Below are positions 1 through 6,773 of a stretch of DNA of 6,991 nt, one piece after another (position 1 is the stretch's first letter; each line of letters begins with the position of its first letter). Location: NCBI GenBank assembly GCA_017440445.1, contig JAFSHE010000023.1, positions 1 to 6,991 of the forward strand, written 5' to 3'. The notes beneath the pieces are model-generated. The model ran no database searches and was not told where the DNA came from. It was given only the letters and a program-made list of their open reading frames with translations. Source of the DNA: Oscillospiraceae bacterium. Its GTDB lineage: Bacteria; Bacillota_A; Clostridia; Oscillospirales; Ruminococcaceae. Both the position numbers and the translations under genes were made by a program.

Positions 1-633
1 TACGGCAAGACCGAGATGTGGTACATAGTTGACTGCAACGAGGGCGCAGAGCTTCTCTACGGCTTCAAGCACCAGATAAGCAAGGAGGAGTTCGCAGAGC
101 GTATCAGAAACAACACTCTCCTTGAGGTGACTAATAACGTCCCCGTACATAAGGGCGATGTGTTCTTTATCGAGGCGGGAACTCTCCACGCTATCGGAAA
201 GGGCATCCTCATAGCTGAGATACAGCAGAATTCCAACACCACCTACCGCATCTATGACTACGGCAGAGTTGGTGCAGACGGCAAGCCCAGAGAGCTTCAC
301 GTTGACAAGGCGGTGGAGGTAACAGAGCTTGTTCCCCCGAAATATCCCACAACAGCGCAGGGCGCTCCCGAGGCTGTGGAGGGCGGTAGAAATACACTGC
401 TGCGCTCCTGCGAGTATTTTAACGTAAATAAGCTGGAGCTTGACGGCACAGCTAAGCTCAGCGCTACTGAGAAGTCTTTCAATTCTCTGCTTGTCCTTGA
501 CGGTGAGTGTACCGTTACCGCAGGCAGCGAGAGCGTGACCGCAAAGAAGGGCGACAGCCTGTTTATTGACGCAGGCACAGGCGCATATACAGTATCGGGT
601 AAGGGAGAGGTTATCGTTACCGACATTATCTGA
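1..633 (+). CDS. manA: Mannose-6-phosphate isomerase, class I (3' part)
   Basis: Cytoplasmic zinc enzyme interconverting mannose 6-phosphate and fructose 6-phosphate. The reading frame is open from base 1 (it begins Y-G-K-T-E-M-W-Y), so the N-terminal third lies outside the window; about 210 residues are visible of roughly 315-320 typical for the short Bacillus-type class I enzyme. The segment GKTEMWYIVD and the later GDVFFIEAGTLHAIGKG, IAEIQQNSNTTYRIYDYGR are hallmark type I PMI/cupin motifs. The His of GTLHAIG (codon at 187-189) is the expected zinc ligand and the Arg of YRIYDYGR lies in the substrate pocket of the family. The C-terminal 70 or so residues form a second cupin-like barrel ending at TGA 631-633. 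Only 37 nt separate it from the ROK kinase, which suggests co-transcription. Family assignment is secure; the exact full length cannot be seen. Confidence 0.95.
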   Translation, partial: YGKTEMWYIVDCNEGAELLYGFKHQISKEEFAERIRNNTLLEVTNNVPVHKGDVFFIEAGTLHAIGKGILIAEIQQNSNTTYRIYDYGRVGADGKPRELHVDKAVEVTELVPPKYPTTAQGAPEAVEGGRNTLLRSCEYFNVNKLELDGTAKLSATEKSFNSLLVLDGECTVTAGSESVTAKKGDSLFIDAGTGAYTVSGKGEVIVTDII

Positions 634-654
634 TAAAGAACCAATCACAAAAAT

Positions 655-662
655 AAAGGAGG
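655..662 (+). promoter_or_regulatory. Ribosome binding site of the ROK kinase
   Basis: AAAGGAGG lies 8 nt before ATG 671. It fixes that start over the upstream in-frame ATG at 566, which lies inside manA and has no such site. Confidence 0.88.
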
Positions 663-670
663 ACATCACC

Positions 671-1621
671 ATGAGCTATCGTATCGGCATCGACATAGGC
701 GGCACCAATATTGCCTGTGGAATAGTAAACGAGAAGTACGAGATAATCGCACGCTCCAAGGTCAAGACCAACGCTCCACGTCCATACGAGGAGATACTTG
801 AGGATATCAAGAAGTCGGTCTATCTTGCCTGTAAGGAGCTTGATATAGCCCCCTCCGAGGCAGAAAGCATCGGAATCGGCTGCCCAGGCACCTGCAACAG
901 CGAGGGCGTGGTGGAGTATTCCAACAACCTCGGATTTGTGAATGTCCCCCTTAAAAACGATATAGAAAAAGAGTTCGGAGTAAAGACCTACCTTGACAAC
1001 GACGCAAACGCTGCGGCACTTGGCGAGTACCTTGCGGGAGCGGCAAAGGGCGCAGTAAATGCTGTGGCTATCACTCTCGGTACGGGAGTAGGCGCAGGAA
1101 TAATCATAAACGGAAGGATATACAGCGGCAGCAATTGCGCAGGCGGCGAGATAGGCCATACCGTTATTGAGGTGGACGGACGTCCCTGTACCTGCGGAAG
1201 AAAGGGCTGCTTTGAGGCATATTCCTCTGCTACGGGACTTGTCAATATGACGAGAGAAGCAGCAGAGCGTGAGCCGTCCTCTGTCATGAACGACTATATC
1301 CGTGAGGACGGAAAGGTCTCCGCACGAACAGCCTATAAGGCTATGAAAAACGGCGACCCCGCAGGAAAGGCAGTTACAGAGCAGTATGTAAAGTATCTCG
1401 CCTGCGGAATTGCAAATACGATAAACATATTCCAGCCTGATATACTCTGTATCGGCGGCGGTGTGTGCAACGAAGGCGATACGCTCCTTGTTCCGCTGAG
1501 AAAGGCAGTCGCAGAGCAGGTGTACTCCAGAAACTCTGCAAAAAATACAGAGATAGTCGTATGCTCCCTCGGAAACGATGCGGGCATAATCGGCGCCGCA
1601 GGACTTGGCGCAGCTGAATAA
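671..1621 (+). CDS. ROK-family glucokinase-like sugar kinase
   Basis: Predicted cytoplasmic ATP-dependent hexokinase of the ROK family, 316 aa, a normal length for single-domain ROK glucokinases. What is seen: the N-terminal phosphate-binding loop DIGGTN (residues 8-13); the catalytic base in LDNDANAAALGE (Asp111); the adenosine/phosphate motif LGTGVGAG (136-143); and the ROK sugar- and zinc-binding block GGEIGHTVIEVDGRPCTCG, with Glu160, His163, Cys173, Cys175, Cys180 and Glu182. There is no N-terminal DNA-binding domain, so this is a kinase and not a NagC/XylR-type repressor. The start at 671 is chosen from the AAAGGAGG site; a longer frame from 566 would overlap manA and add 35 residues before the conserved N-terminus. 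Directly follows manA, so the pair would supply glucose 6-phosphate and fructose 6-phosphate. Glucose is the likeliest substrate; mannose or fructose cannot be excluded from sequence. Confidence 0.92.
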   Translation: MSYRIGIDIGGTNIACGIVNEKYEIIARSKVKTNAPRPYEEILEDIKKSVYLACKELDIAPSEAESIGIGCPGTCNSEGVVEYSNNLGFVNVPLKNDIEKEFGVKTYLDNDANAAALGEYLAGAAKGAVNAVAITLGTGVGAGIIINGRIYSGSNCAGGEIGHTVIEVDGRPCTCGRKGCFEAYSSATGLVNMTREAAEREPSSVMNDYIREDGKVSARTAYKAMKNGDPAGKAVTEQYVKYLACGIANTINIFQPDILCIGGGVCNEGDTLLVPLRKAVAEQVYSRNSAKNTEIVVCSLGNDAGIIGAAGLGAAE

Positions 1622-1629
1622 AAGCATCC

Positions 1630-1670
1630 ATGCAGAGCGGAGCTTTCCGTAACTGCATTCGGTATCTGCA
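1630..1670 (+). promoter_or_regulatory. Intergenic hairpin with a competing alternative fold
   Basis: ATGCAG (1630-1635) pairs with CTGCAT (1653-1658), and inside it CGGA (1638-1641) pairs with TCCG (1646-1649) around a GCTT loop; G1637 and T1650 can add a wobble pair. No T-run follows, so it is not a standard terminator. TGCAGA (1631-1636) can instead pair with TCTGCA (1665-1670), which ends only 3 nt before the ilvD ribosome binding site (GAAAGGA, 1674-1680). The pairings are visible in the sequence; a regulatory role is inference. Confidence 0.4.
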
Positions 1671-1689
1671 AAAGAAAGGATAAATAAAC

Positions 1690-3345
1690 ATGAGAAGCGA
1701 TCTTATCAAATCGGGAGTAGAGAAAACTCCCCACAGAGCCATTCTGAAATCCCTCGGTGTTACCGACAGCGAGATGAACAGACCCTTTATCGCAGTCGTA
1801 TGTGCGGCAAGCGATTATGTCCCCGGTCATCAGCACCTGCATGAGATATCCAAGTACGTTAAGGACGGTATCAGAAACGCAGGCGGCGTTCCCTTTGAGT
1901 TCTTCACGATAGGCGTTTGTGACGGCGTGGCGATGAACCACAAGGGCATGAGATACTCCCTTGCCTCCCGTGAGCTTATCGCAGACAGCATCGAGGTAAT
2001 GCTTACAGCGCATCCTCTTGACGGCGTTGTATTCATCCCCAACTGTGACAAGATAGTTCCCGGAATGGTGATGGCTGCGTCCCGTATGGATCTGCCCTCT
2101 ATCTTCATCAGCGGCGGTCCTATGAACCCCGGTTGCGTTCAGGGAAAGAGAGTAGGCTACTCCGAGATATACGAGGCTATCGGTCAGTACAAGAGCGGCG
2201 AGATAGGCGACGAGGTAATCAAGGACTTCGAGAACAACGCATGTCCCACCTGCGGAAGCTGCTCGGGAATGTACACAGCAAACTCCATGAACTGCCTTAC
2301 AGAGGCACTCGGTCTTGCGCTCCCCACTGCGGGAACAGAGCCTGCTGTAAACTCCGCACGCCGCAGACTTGCCAAGGAGTCAGGCGAGAGGGTAGTGGAG
2401 CTTGTACGACAGAACATCCGTCCCTCTGATATCCTCACAAAGAAGAATATGCTTAATGCGCTTGCTACCGATATGGCGATCGGTGCATCCTCCAATACAG
2501 TGCTTCACCTGCTTGCTATCGCTCATGAGGCAAAGGTGGATATCACACTTGACGATATCGACGCTATGAGCAGAAAGACTCCCCAGCTTGCAAAGCTGAA
2601 CCCTGCAAGCAGCGTTTTCATCACCGATATGAACGCATGCGGCGGAATTCAGACAGTTATCCGTGAGCTTTCCAAGGGCGGACATATCAATACCGATGTA
2701 CTTACCGTTTCGGGTACACAGGCTGAGCGTATCGCAGCTGCACGTGATGCAGACGGAGAGATCATCCATACTGTTGAGGCTCCCGTGCGTAAGGACGGCG
2801 GTATAGCTATCCTCAGCGGAAACCTTGCTCTTAACGGCTCTGTTGTTAAGCAGGGTGCAGTAAAGCCCGAGATGATGGATTTCACAGGCACAGCAAGAGT
2901 ATTCGACGGTGAGCAGGCTGCATGTGACGCTATCCTCGGCGGCGAGATAAACGCAGGTGACGTAGTAGTTATCCGCTACGAGGGTCCCAAGGGCGGTCCC
3001 GGAATGCCTGAGATGCTTGCACCCACAGCCGCTATCGTAGGTAAGGGTCTTGACGGAAGCGTAGCGCTCATCACTGACGGACGCTTCAGTGGCGCATCCA
3101 GAGGCGCAGCTATCGGACATGTATCTCCCGAGGCAGCAGAGGGCGGTCTTATCGCATTTGTTGAGAACGGAGATAAGATACATATCGATATCCCCAACAG
3201 AAGTGTACAGCTTCTTGTTGATGATGCAGTTATCGATGCAAGAAAAGCAAAGGGCATAAATCCTCCCAAGCAGCTTGACGGATATCTCAAGAGATATGCA
3301 AAGCTTGTTACATCTGCTTCCACAGGCGCTGTGTTTGAAGATTGA
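1690..3345 (+). CDS. ilvD: Dihydroxy-acid dehydratase
   Basis: Iron-sulfur and Mg-dependent dehydratase turning 2,3-dihydroxyisovalerate and 2,3-dihydroxy-3-methylvalerate into the 2-keto acid precursors of valine/leucine and isoleucine; cytoplasmic. 551 aa, matching the usual 550-560 for IlvD (6-phosphogluconate dehydratase is longer). Visible motifs: [11 protein letters not shown] with Mg-ligand Asp78; NCDKIVPGM with cluster Cys119, Asp120 and Lys121 (the Lys that is carbamylated in the family); [18 protein letters not shown] with Cys191 in the cluster-ligand position; TDGRFSG with the catalytic Ser467. Like E. coli and Bacillus IlvD it has VPGH near residue 45 in place of the PCN cysteine of the [2Fe-2S] relatives, which suggests the oxygen-sensitive [4Fe-4S] type. 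GAAAGGA 9 nt before ATG 1690 supports the start. It lies 68 nt after the kinase, without other ilv or leu genes in view and with no room for a T-box leader. Confidence 0.96.
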   Translation: MRSDLIKSGVEKTPHRAILKSLGVTDSEMNRPFIAVVCAASDYVPGHQHLHEISKYVKDGIRNAGGVPFEFFTIGVCDGVAMNHKGMRYSLASRELIADSIEVMLTAHPLDGVVFIPNCDKIVPGMVMAASRMDLPSIFISGGPMNPGCVQGKRVGYSEIYEAIGQYKSGEIGDEVIKDFENNACPTCGSCSGMYTANSMNCLTEALGLALPTAGTEPAVNSARRRLAKESGERVVELVRQNIRPSDILTKKNMLNALATDMAIGASSNTVLHLLAIAHEAKVDITLDDIDAMSRKTPQLAKLNPASSVFITDMNACGGIQTVIRELSKGGHINTDVLTVSGTQAERIAAARDADGEIIHTVEAPVRKDGGIAILSGNLALNGSVVKQGAVKPEMMDFTGTARVFDGEQAACDAILGGEINAGDVVVIRYEGPKGGPGMPEMLAPTAAIVGKGLDGSVALITDGRFSGASRGAAIGHVSPEAAEGGLIAFVENGDKIHIDIPNRSVQLLVDDAVIDARKAKGINPPKQLDGYLKRYAKLVTSASTGAVFED

Positions 3346-3362
3346 TAATGAACATAATGATA

Positions 3363-3388
3363 TCTGCCGCACATAATTGTGCGGCAGA
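3363..3388 (+). terminator. Stem-loop after ilvD, probable terminator
   Basis: TCTGCCGCAC (3363-3372) and GTGCGGCAGA (3379-3388) form a perfect 10-bp stem around ATAATT. It begins 17 nt after the ilvD stop. The sequence after it (ATTATACATT) is AT-rich but not a true T-run, so termination may be partial, or the hairpin may protect the 3' end of the ilvD message. No convincing promoter is visible between it and the next gene at 3413, so some readthrough is plausible. Confidence 0.55.
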
Positions 3389-3412
3389 ATTATACATTAA
3401 ACGAGGAAATTT

Positions 3413-5218
3413 ATGTTAAATAAAATAAAAGCAACACTTACTGAAAGAGATAAGTGTATTCTTCTGGTCACATCCTGCTATGTGTTAAGCTGTTTGTTGC
3501 TTGGTATACTCACGTTTGTGCTGATCGCACATGAGTCGGAGTTTTCAGAGATTTTTTATAATTCGCTTTTTACGATCGGTCTTTTCAGCCTGGTCCTGAT
3601 AATATCCCGCAGATTTATAGTAAGCTTTCCTGTGGTATGCGCTGTTCTTGTGTTCTTTTATTATCTTGACACCTATGTATATCATTCAAGGCTTACACAT
3701 ATACAATACCATGATGTGTATTGTATAGGCGACGCACTTTCTGTTTCGTCAAACTATCCGCTCGTGATAGATCTTGATATAGTATTGGATATCGTACTGA
3801 CAGTTTCTGTGTGTATGCTTTATGTAGTTCTGGTAAAGTCAAAGGTGGAAACGCCTGAGTATACTCATAAAAAGAATATGGTTGCAGGAGCAACGGGTCT
3901 TGCTTTTGTTATTTTATTATTGGGACTTGGCTGCCTACCTATTGAGGAAATGGACTTTGATATGAATGGCTATACCGAGAGAAAGGGTCTGTTTTATACA
4001 TGGTATAGTCAGTATCGGAATAGCTTTGTTGAAAAGCCACAGGGTTATTCTGCTGAAAAAGCAGATAAGATTCTTGATGAATATGATTTAACTTCTTTAG
4101 AGGATGATCCTGTTAACGTAATAGTTATAATGAATGAGGCTTTTGCAGATTACTCTATTATCGGAGACATCGAGTTACAATCAGATCCTTTGAGTAACTA
4201 TCATAGTATAAATGACAATTGCATTAAAGGTCGTTGTGGTGTGAGTGTTTACGGAGGATATACCTGTAATTCCGAGTTTGAGTTCCTTACAGGATATTCT
4301 ATGGCGTTTTTGCCAAGATCATCGCTACCGTATATACAATATATAAATACTGACACGGCAACTATTGCATCTGATATGCATCAAGCGGGATATAGAAGTA
4401 CCATTATACATCCATATTTTGCTCAGGAGTACCGTAGACCGTATATTTACTCATATTTTGGATTTGATGATTATATCTCGGGCGAGGATTTTTCTGACAG
4501 TAGTGATAAAGAAACGTATGACAACATAACCAGTATTGTATATGCGGATTTTGGAGATGACCTTGAGTATATAAGAGGCTTTATAAGCGATGGAGAATGT
4601 TATGATAGGATATATGAAACTGTAAAAAATGATAATGAGAGCGGAAAAAACTCCTTTGTATTTGCAATCACCATGCAGAATCATGGAGGTTATACCACAC
4701 CGGATTTTGAGTCGATCAAGTTTCTGGATGGCGATCATGATCCTGAAAACGAGTATCTCACAAGTCTGTATTATAGTGACATAGCATTTGGCGAATTGAT
4801 TGAAAAATTGGAAAGTTATCATGAAAAAACAGTTGTTCTGATGTTTGGTGATCATCAGCCGGGTCTGCCTAATATATCACAGGTGATAAATACTGAGCAT
4901 AATGTAGGAGATTATTACAAAAGGGTGGCTGATAAATATACAGTTCCATATATTATGTGGGCAAATTATGATGTCGACTGGAAAGACAGGGGAGAATTAA
5001 GCATCAACTATTTGTCGGCTGTATTGAAACAGAATGCGGGTATTCCGCTGAGCTCATGGGATCAGTTCAGGTTGAGTACAGCAGAACAATATCCGGTAAT
5101 AACTGCTAATTTCGCCGTTAATTCAAAAAAGGAGTATTTATCTGTCTCCTCTGTTGAAAATGACGTCGCAGTACAGGATTACAGGCTCATACAATACAGA
5201 AAAATGTTTGACAGATAA
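3413..5218 (+). CDS. LTA synthase-family membrane sulfatase-like phosphotransferase
   Basis: Predicted polytopic membrane enzyme with an external alkaline-phosphatase/sulfatase-fold domain, 601 aa, close to LtaS length. Five hydrophobic segments (about residues 15-39, 50-65, 68-90, 117-141, 156-175) with positive loops placing the C-terminal domain outside match LtaS topology. In the catalytic domain (about 233-560): VIVIMNEAFAD with metal ligand Glu242; GGYTCNSEFEFLTG with nucleophile Thr284; SMAFLPRSSLPYIQYI; MQNHGG with His424; FGDHQPG with Asp480 and His481. All expected metal ligands and the catalytic Thr are present, so it should be active. Family members move glycerol phosphate from phosphatidylglycerol onto lipoteichoic acid or other envelope glycans; which acceptor is used here cannot be read. 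The LtaS substrate-site Trp-x-Arg appears as Tyr340-x-Arg342. GAGG 6 nt before the ATG supports the start. The gene is visibly AT-richer than its metabolic neighbours. No glycosyltransferase or teichoic acid gene adjoins it. Confidence 0.88.
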   Translation: MLNKIKATLTERDKCILLVTSCYVLSCLLLGILTFVLIAHESEFSEIFYNSLFTIGLFSLVLIISRRFIVSFPVVCAVLVFFYYLDTYVYHSRLTHIQYHDVYCIGDALSVSSNYPLVIDLDIVLDIVLTVSVCMLYVVLVKSKVETPEYTHKKNMVAGATGLAFVILLLGLGCLPIEEMDFDMNGYTERKGLFYTWYSQYRNSFVEKPQGYSAEKADKILDEYDLTSLEDDPVNVIVIMNEAFADYSIIGDIELQSDPLSNYHSINDNCIKGRCGVSVYGGYTCNSEFEFLTGYSMAFLPRSSLPYIQYINTDTATIASDMHQAGYRSTIIHPYFAQEYRRPYIYSYFGFDDYISGEDFSDSSDKETYDNITSIVYADFGDDLEYIRGFISDGECYDRIYETVKNDNESGKNSFVFAITMQNHGGYTTPDFESIKFLDGDHDPENEYLTSLYYSDIAFGELIEKLESYHEKTVVLMFGDHQPGLPNISQVINTEHNVGDYYKRVADKYTVPYIMWANYDVDWKDRGELSINYLSAVLKQNAGIPLSSWDQFRLSTAEQYPVITANFAVNSKKEYLSVSSVENDVAVQDYRLIQYRKMFDR

Positions 5219-5224
5219 AATATT

Positions 5225-5256
5225 ACAGCGAGCTTATTGCTCGCTGTTCTATTTTT
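5225..5256 (+). terminator. Intrinsic terminator after the LTA synthase-like gene
   Basis: ACAGCGAGC (5225-5233) and GCTCGCTGT (5239-5247) make a perfect 9-bp stem with loop TTATT, followed by TCTATTTTT. It starts 6 nt after the stop codon. It should separate this gene from the M50 protease gene downstream. Confidence 0.85.
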
Positions 5257-5280
5257 ATATTTAATGTATAAACTTATAAT

Positions 5281-5847
5281 ATGATAGAGTTTAAAATACA
5301 TAACATCGCATTAAGGATTGATTTTTCTTTTTTTGCGATATTGTTTATATATTTCTCCTTTGATAGCAGTACAGAAATATTAGCGATATCAGCTTGCATT
5401 GTTCATGAACTTTCGCATCTGCTGCTAATGGCAATACTGCACGTACCGATAAAGGAAGTATTTCTTTATGGAGCGGGGATAAGGATATCTGCGATGCTTG
5501 ATACATCCACATGTGCTGTAAAGACCTCCTGTCTTGCAGCGGGAGTTGCTGCAAATTTTGTGGTTTCTGCTGTGGCATTCGTGATGGGCGAGTTTCTGTT
5601 TTCCGCTGTAAATCTTGTGACGGGAATGTTCAATCTTCTGCCTGTTGGTGAGTTTGACGGCGCACAGCTTTTGAAGATGATTCTCCTGAGATCTGTAAAG
5701 CCTGAAAAAGTAGATGGCATAATGAAAAAAGCAGGTATTATCTCTATTTTTTTATGTCTTACAGGAATAATTTCTATTTCAGGTTACGTAAGACCGATGG
5801 TTTTAGTAGTGATTGTCTATCTTCTTATCATAGTATTTATAAGTTAG
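5281..5847 (+). CDS. Small site-2-protease-type (M50) membrane metalloprotease
   Basis: Predicted intramembrane zinc protease of the M50/SpoIVFB-like group, only 188 aa. Seen: the zinc motif HELSH (His42, Glu43, His46) inside a hydrophobic segment, and the second signature NLLPVGEFDG with the third zinc ligand Asp126. GVAAN around residues 88-92 occupies the place of the usual GPxxN motif. Hydrophobic segments at about 17-38, 40-58, 80-105, 148-167 and 170-187 indicate several membrane passes. No PDZ or CBS domain is present; SpoIVFB carries a C-terminal CBS domain and is about 100 residues longer, so this is a minimal core. Substrate unknown; relatives cleave anti-sigma factors, pro-sigma factors or signal-peptide remnants, but none of these is encoded nearby. 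The start is odd: no Shine-Dalgarno is visible before ATG 5281 and an in-frame stop (5269-5271) rules out a longer N-terminus. Protease family call is good; role is open. Confidence 0.82.
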   Translation: MIEFKIHNIALRIDFSFFAILFIYFSFDSSTEILAISACIVHELSHLLLMAILHVPIKEVFLYGAGIRISAMLDTSTCAVKTSCLAAGVAANFVVSAVAFVMGEFLFSAVNLVTGMFNLLPVGEFDGAQLLKMILLRSVKPEKVDGIMKKAGIISIFLCLTGIISISGYVRPMVLVVIVYLLIIVFIS

Positions 5848-5897
5848 AAGAATATTGTCCAAATATCCAAAAACAGGTTATTGAAATAGTATTATCT

Positions 5898-5916
5898 GAC
5901 AAAAAACTGTCTTTTT
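5898..5916 (+). terminator. Weak possible terminator after the M50 gene
   Basis: GACA (5898-5901) can pair with TGTC (5908-5911), directly followed by five T. A 4-bp stem is short for a terminator, so this is only a candidate; it abuts the -35 box of the next promoter. Confidence 0.25.
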
Positions 5917-5917
5917 A

Positions 5918-5946
5918 TTGACATATATGTGAAAATAATTTATAAT
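5918..5946 (+). promoter_or_regulatory. Consensus sigma-A promoter of the AIM24-family gene
   Basis: TTGACA (5918-5923) and TATAAT (5941-5946) are both perfect consensus hexamers with an ideal 17-nt spacer. Transcription should begin near 5952-5954, giving a leader of about 43 nt. No operator-like dyad overlaps the promoter, which suggests strong constitutive expression. Confidence 0.9.
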
Positions 5947-5956
5947 ATATACAAGT

Positions 5957-5972
5957 TCTGCAATACCGCAGA
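5957..5972 (+). other. Small hairpin at the 5' end of the AIM24 leader
   Basis: TCTGC (5957-5961) and GCAGA (5968-5972) form a 5-bp stem with loop AATACC within a few bases of the predicted transcript start. A 5' hairpin of this kind can stabilise mRNA; that role is inference, and the ribosome binding site (AGGAGG, 5983-5988) stays free. Confidence 0.35.
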
Positions 5973-5995
5973 CACAAAAAATAGGAGGAAATTAT

Positions 5996-6664
5996 ATGAG
6001 ATACGAAATCAAAGGCGAGCCGCTGCCCGTCCTGCTCTGCTACCTTGAGGCAGGCGAAACTGTTACCTGCGAGGCAGGTGCGATGTCCTGGATGACACCT
6101 AACATGAAGATGCAGACAGGTGCAGGCGGAATTGGTAAGGCTCTCGGCAGAATGTTCTCCGGTGAGTCCATTTTCCAGAATAAGTACACAGCAGAGGGTG
6201 GTCAGGGAATGATCGCATTTGCTTCCAGCCTTCCCGGCTCTATTATGGCTATCGATGTAAGCCAGGGTGACTTCATCGTTCAGAAGACAGGCTATCTTGC
6301 TTCTGAGGCAGGCGTAGACCTTTCTATCGCTTTCCAGAAGAAGCTCGGCGCAGGCTTCTTCGGCGGCGAGGGCTTCATCATGCAGAAGCTCAGCGGTAAG
6401 GGCATGGCATTCATCGAGATCGATGGTTACGTTGTAGAGTACGATCTGCAGGCAGGTCAGCAGATGCTGGTTGATACAGGTTACCTTGCAGGTATGTCCG
6501 CTACATGTACAATGGATATCCAGACTGTAAAGGGTATCGGTAACGCTCTGCTGGGCGGCGAGGGTCTGTTCAATACAGTGGTTACAGGTCCCGGTAAGGT
6601 ACTGCTCCAGACAATGCCTAAGAACAAGCTCTCCGAGGCACTGTACATCAACACATCCAAGTAA
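5996..6664 (+). CDS. AIM24 / TIGR00266-family protein of unknown function
   Basis: 222-aa soluble protein with no signal peptide or membrane segment, matching the bacterial AIM24 (PF01987, TIGR00266) family in length and motifs. Recognisable: EAGAMSWM (26-33); a Gly-rich stretch GAGGIGKALGR; GESIFQNKY (56-64); GGEGFIMQKLSGKG (123-136); and GGEGLFNTVVTGPG (187-200). The three G-E-[S/G] blocks, each followed by a G-x-G, look like repeated beta-strand modules of one fold. No catalytic residues are apparent and the molecular function of bacterial members is not established, so none is assigned. AGGAGG lies 7 nt before ATG 5996. A consensus promoter, this strong site, strongly biased codons and a strong terminator together mark it as an abundant, single-gene transcript. 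It follows the M50 gene after a 148-nt gap, and its codon style resembles ilvD more than the M50 or LTA genes. Confidence 0.92.
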   Translation: MRYEIKGEPLPVLLCYLEAGETVTCEAGAMSWMTPNMKMQTGAGGIGKALGRMFSGESIFQNKYTAEGGQGMIAFASSLPGSIMAIDVSQGDFIVQKTGYLASEAGVDLSIAFQKKLGAGFFGGEGFIMQKLSGKGMAFIEIDGYVVEYDLQAGQQMLVDTGYLAGMSATCTMDIQTVKGIGNALLGGEGLFNTVVTGPGKVLLQTMPKNKLSEALYINTSK

Positions 6665-6674
6665 TTACATAAGG

Positions 6675-6705
6675 TTCTCCGTCCGTAAGGGCGGAGAATT
6701 TTTTT
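6675..6705 (+). terminator. Strong intrinsic terminator after the AIM24-family gene
   Basis: TTCTCCGTCC (6675-6684) pairs with GGGCGGAGAA (6689-6698), giving 10 bp with one G-T wobble and loop GTAA, followed by seven T (6699-6705). Textbook Rho-independent terminator beginning 10 nt after the stop. Confidence 0.95.
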
Positions 6706-6744
6706 GAAAACGGGAAAAAAGACGTAAAGAGTTTAAAAATCCCC

Positions 6745-6773
6745 TTGAAAAATCGGCGGAGATATGTTATATT
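6745..6773 (+). promoter_or_regulatory. Promoter of glgA with extended -10
   Basis: TTGAAA (6745-6750), a 17-nt spacer, then TATATT (6768-6773). TG at 6765-6766 one base before the -10 gives an extended -10 element. Predicted start is near 6779-6781, so the leader is about 46 nt. It follows the preceding terminator by 39 nt, which makes glgA the first gene of a new transcript. Confidence 0.75.

Noticed and set aside
566..670. 35-residue N-terminal extension of the ROK kinase from ATG 566
   Set aside because: It overlaps manA in another frame, lies before the conserved kinase N-terminus, and AAAGGAGG points to ATG 671.
626..1627. Long open frame of about 333 codons on the minus strand opposite the ROK kinase
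   Set aside because: It is Cys/Ser/Tyr-rich without family motifs, lacks its own ribosome binding site and mirrors the codon pattern of a confident + strand gene.
1622..1689. T-box or other known riboswitch before ilvD
   Set aside because: The gap is only 68 nt, far too short for a T-box, and no T-box consensus sequence is present.
2380..3372. Open frame of about 330 codons on the minus strand opposite ilvD
   Set aside because: Composition is shadow-like (many Cys, Ser, Leu), there are no recognisable domains, and the + strand carries an intact IlvD with all motifs.
3346..3412. Dedicated promoter for the LTA synthase-like gene
   Set aside because: TTATACAT near 3390-3397 resembles a -10, but the region 17 nt upstream lies in the GC-rich hairpin and has no -35 match.
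5275..5280. Perfect TATAAT just before the M50 start codon
   Set aside because: Used as a -10 it would start transcription inside the coding region, and there is no -35-like hexamer 17 nt upstream; probably chance in AT-rich DNA.
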